In this document: in pieces, positions 62,567 through 64,000 of the stretch
Position numbering within the stretch: position 1 is the stretch's first letter
Layout of the letters: each line of letters begins with the position of its first letter
Source: JAAFIP01 sp043777795
GTDB lineage: Bacteria > Pseudomonadota > Gammaproteobacteria > Burkholderiales > Burkholderiaceae_C
DNA length: 64,000 bases
Assembly (NCBI GenBank): GCA_043777795.1
Contig: JAYWHJ010000090.1
Location: forward strand, 7,105-71,104
Direction: 5' to 3'
Translations under genes and position numbers: made by a program
Notes under the pieces: generated by a model
Databases searched by the model: none
What the model was told of the DNA's origin: nothing
The model's input: only the letters and a program-made list of their open reading frames with translations

Positions 62567-62978
62567 GAAGTTTCTTGGATTGGTTTTGGGGAGCAGTTAC
62601 TGCCACTTGCATCACGCCCTGGGCACCCCCGGCCAACGCGCGGGCGACCACGGCGTCCAGACTCTCGTGGCGGTAGGTAATGGCGCGCAGCAGCATGGGC
62701 AGGTTCACGCCAGTGATCAGTTTGGTGTGCACGCCGTCGGTCAGTTCGCGCGCTACGTTAGCAGGGGTGGCGCCAAAAATATCGGCCAGCAGCAAAGCAT
62801 CGGCCGTGCGCCGCTGCGCCAGCATGATGCGCGCCTGTGCCACGGTTTCTTCGGGCGGGGTGTTGGGCTGCACATCCAGTGCCGTCACCCAGTCATCGCA
62901 GTCTGGAAAGACATGCAGCGCGCAACTGCGCAGGGCCGAGGCCAACGGTGCGTGGGCAATGATAACGATGTGGTTCAT
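62535..62978 (-). CDS. PTS EIIA component, mannose-family
   Basis: A 147-aa cytosolic EIIA of the mannose/fructose-specific family. The N-terminal motif IVIIAHAPLASALR carries the phospho-acceptor His, and DIFGATPANVARELTDG and LITGVNLPMLLRAITYR are conserved. The last residues are His-rich (SDHHHHQQ) where the reading frame overlaps ptsH by 32 bases, indicating coupling. No EIIB or EIIC permease gene is present in the window, so this is probably a regulatory phosphorelay. Confidence 0.92.
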   Translation of the reverse strand: MNHIVIIAHAPLASALRSCALHVFPDCDDWVTALDVQPNTPPEETVAQARIMLAQRRTADALLLADIFGATPANVARELTDGVHTKLITGVNLPMLLRAITYRHESLDAVVARALAGGAQGVMQVAVTAPQNQSKKLHDSDHHHHQQ

Positions 62979-62998
62979 GCAATACAGATCACTGAAGC

Positions 62999-64000
62999 TT
63001 AAGTGGTTTTTGCCGCAGAGGCAGCGGTACTGCGATTATCCAAAACAAATCGCAGGTAACCTGCTAACGCACATACAAAAAACACCGCCATGGCCGCCCT
63101 GAAGGCGTCCACCGTGCCCAGGCCCTGGGTTTTGAACAGATCAATCAGCAGGCCAATGCCCCATTGCACCGCAAACACGCCGCTGAAAATCACCAAGTTA
63201 TAAGCACTGAGCGCACGCCCCGCGAGCGCCTGCGGAAATGCCATGCCAATGGCGGGTTGGGCCAAAGACACAAAGGTGCTAAGGACGCAATACAGCGCCC
63301 AGGCCCACCACTGCACAGCCTGACCCGCTACGCAAATAGCAGCCAATACGCACAAACTCAAAGGCATACCCCAGCTGATCAAGCGGTCCGCAGACCAGCC
63401 TTTTCGCTGCAAATAAGGCGCGAGCATGCCCCAGCTCCAAAACGTGCACAGCATGCTTACGTTGATCCAAAACAAGCCTGTGGCCGCCTGCAGCGCCGTG
63501 TAGCCACCCACCTGCACTAGCCATGGGCCCGCCCACAAGGTTTGGATGGCGATCAGACCGCCGTAGCAAAAAAAGCCCAGCCAAACCTGGCGGCGAAAAT
63601 ACGCGTTGCGCCAAATACCCGTGTAGCCGCCGTCGTCTGCAGCAGCCACGGCCTGCGGCACGCGCTGCCACACCGGCAGACGCCAAGCCAACACCACGAT
63701 AGACAGTGCCAGCAGCGCCGCCAGCGCGCCAAACATCCAGCGCCAACCGATCTGCGGAAGCAGCCATTGCACCGGCAGCGTGGCAGCCACCATGCCGAGC
63801 GAGCCGGTCATCAGCATCCACGAGTTGGCGCGCAACTGCGCCTCGGGCTGAAACCAGCGACGGTAGGCCGTAAGCGGAGCCATCAGGCAGGCGCTCACGC
63901 CTGCGCCGCACAGCATGCGCGCCACCAGCAGGCCGGTAAAGCTATTGGCCAGGGCAAAGGCCACGCAGCCCAGCACGGCAGCGCTTAAAAAACACAAAAT
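62999..64000 (-). CDS. MFS transporter, 5' end missing
   Basis: Open frame through the window end; the first in-window codon is not a credible start. About ten membrane segments remain (for example WMFGALAALLALSIVVLAWRLPVW). The N-terminal region LVARMLCGAGVSACLMAPLTAYRRWF and the loop before segment 5 resemble drug or osmolyte permeases of the MFS. Substrate unknown. It ends 20 bases upstream of the EIIA gene. Confidence 0.85.
   Translation of the reverse strand: MLCFLSAAVLGCVAFALANSFTGLLVARMLCGAGVSACLMAPLTAYRRWFQPEAQLRANSWMLMTGSLGMVAATLPVQWLLPQIGWRWMFGALAALLALSIVVLAWRLPVWQRVPQAVAAADDGGYTGIWRNAYFRRQVWLGFFCYGGLIAIQTLWAGPWLVQVGGYTALQAATGLFWINVSMLCTFWSWGMLAPYLQRKGWSADRLISWGMPLSLCVLAAICVAGQAVQWWAWALYCVLSTFVSLAQPAIGMAFPQALAGRALSAYNLVIFSGVFAVQWGIGLLIDLFKTQGLGTVDAFRAAMAVFFVCALAGYLRFVLDNRSTAASAAKTT

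Overview
The window looks like chromosomal DNA of a betaproteobacterium of the order Burkholderiales, most likely a Comamonadaceae relative of Rhodoferax or Polaromonas. I infer this from the high G+C content, the protein families (SlmA next to ArgB, WaaF/IlvE/zinc-finger cluster, rpe-gph-trpE-trpG series) and a short dispersed repeat with the core TAGCTGCTCCCGC that I associate with this family. No rRNA or tRNA gene, CRISPR array, prophage or intact transposase was seen. The first gene (RND pump) and the last (MFS transporter) run off the window.

Layout. 1-7.4 kb: RND efflux pump, apaG, thiL, a tautomerase/LysR insert, pgpA and cinA. 7.5-17.6 kb: membrane proteins, an NAD-dependent epimerase-like protein, a LysR regulator facing a membrane protein and a nitroreductase-like protein, a haloacetate dehalogenase-like hydrolase, an FMN glutamate-synthase-like protein and two tandem paralogues of unknown function. 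17.7-21.8 kb: minus-strand run ilvE, zinc-finger protein, waaF, AmpG-like permease. 22-28 kb: phytase-like esterase, proC, GST, rpe, enoyl-CoA hydratase, gph, chalcone-isomerase-like protein. 28-31 kb: trpE and trpG with a possible attenuation leader, interrupted by an inverted-repeat unit that carries a GxxExxY gene; a decayed second unit follows trpG. 31-37 kb: LysE exporter, threonine aldolase, glycerophosphodiesterase, catalase-like protein, AMP nucleosidase. 37.8-42.9 kb: a sugar-acid catabolic cluster (FAH-type hydrolase, two SDRs, altronate-dehydratase-type enzyme, LDH2-type dehydrogenase). 43-47 kb: argB, a two-component system and slmA. 47.2-48.6 kb: a low-G+C secreted orphan protein enclosed by long inverted repeats. 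48.6-57.8 kb: SrkA-type kinase, DUF2855 protein, GMC oxidoreductase, a second two-component system also flanked by inverted repeats, dadA and argP. 57.8-64 kb: two fasciclin proteins, a TetR regulator, a PTS phosphorelay (EIIA, HPr, EI) and an MFS transporter.

The most unusual aspect is repeat biology. A repeat of about 50 bp occurs at least 13 times. Intergenic copies tend to start within a few bases of a stop codon, and others lie inside coding regions without breaking the frame, including the HisKA domain of a sensor kinase, gph, lysE, cinA and srkA. A different palindromic repeat adds about 27 residues to the threonine aldolase. Separate inverted-repeat families enclose a GxxExxY gene inside the trp operon, an orphan secreted protein, and a two-component system. 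All gene functions are inferred from sequence resemblance alone; no database search was possible.
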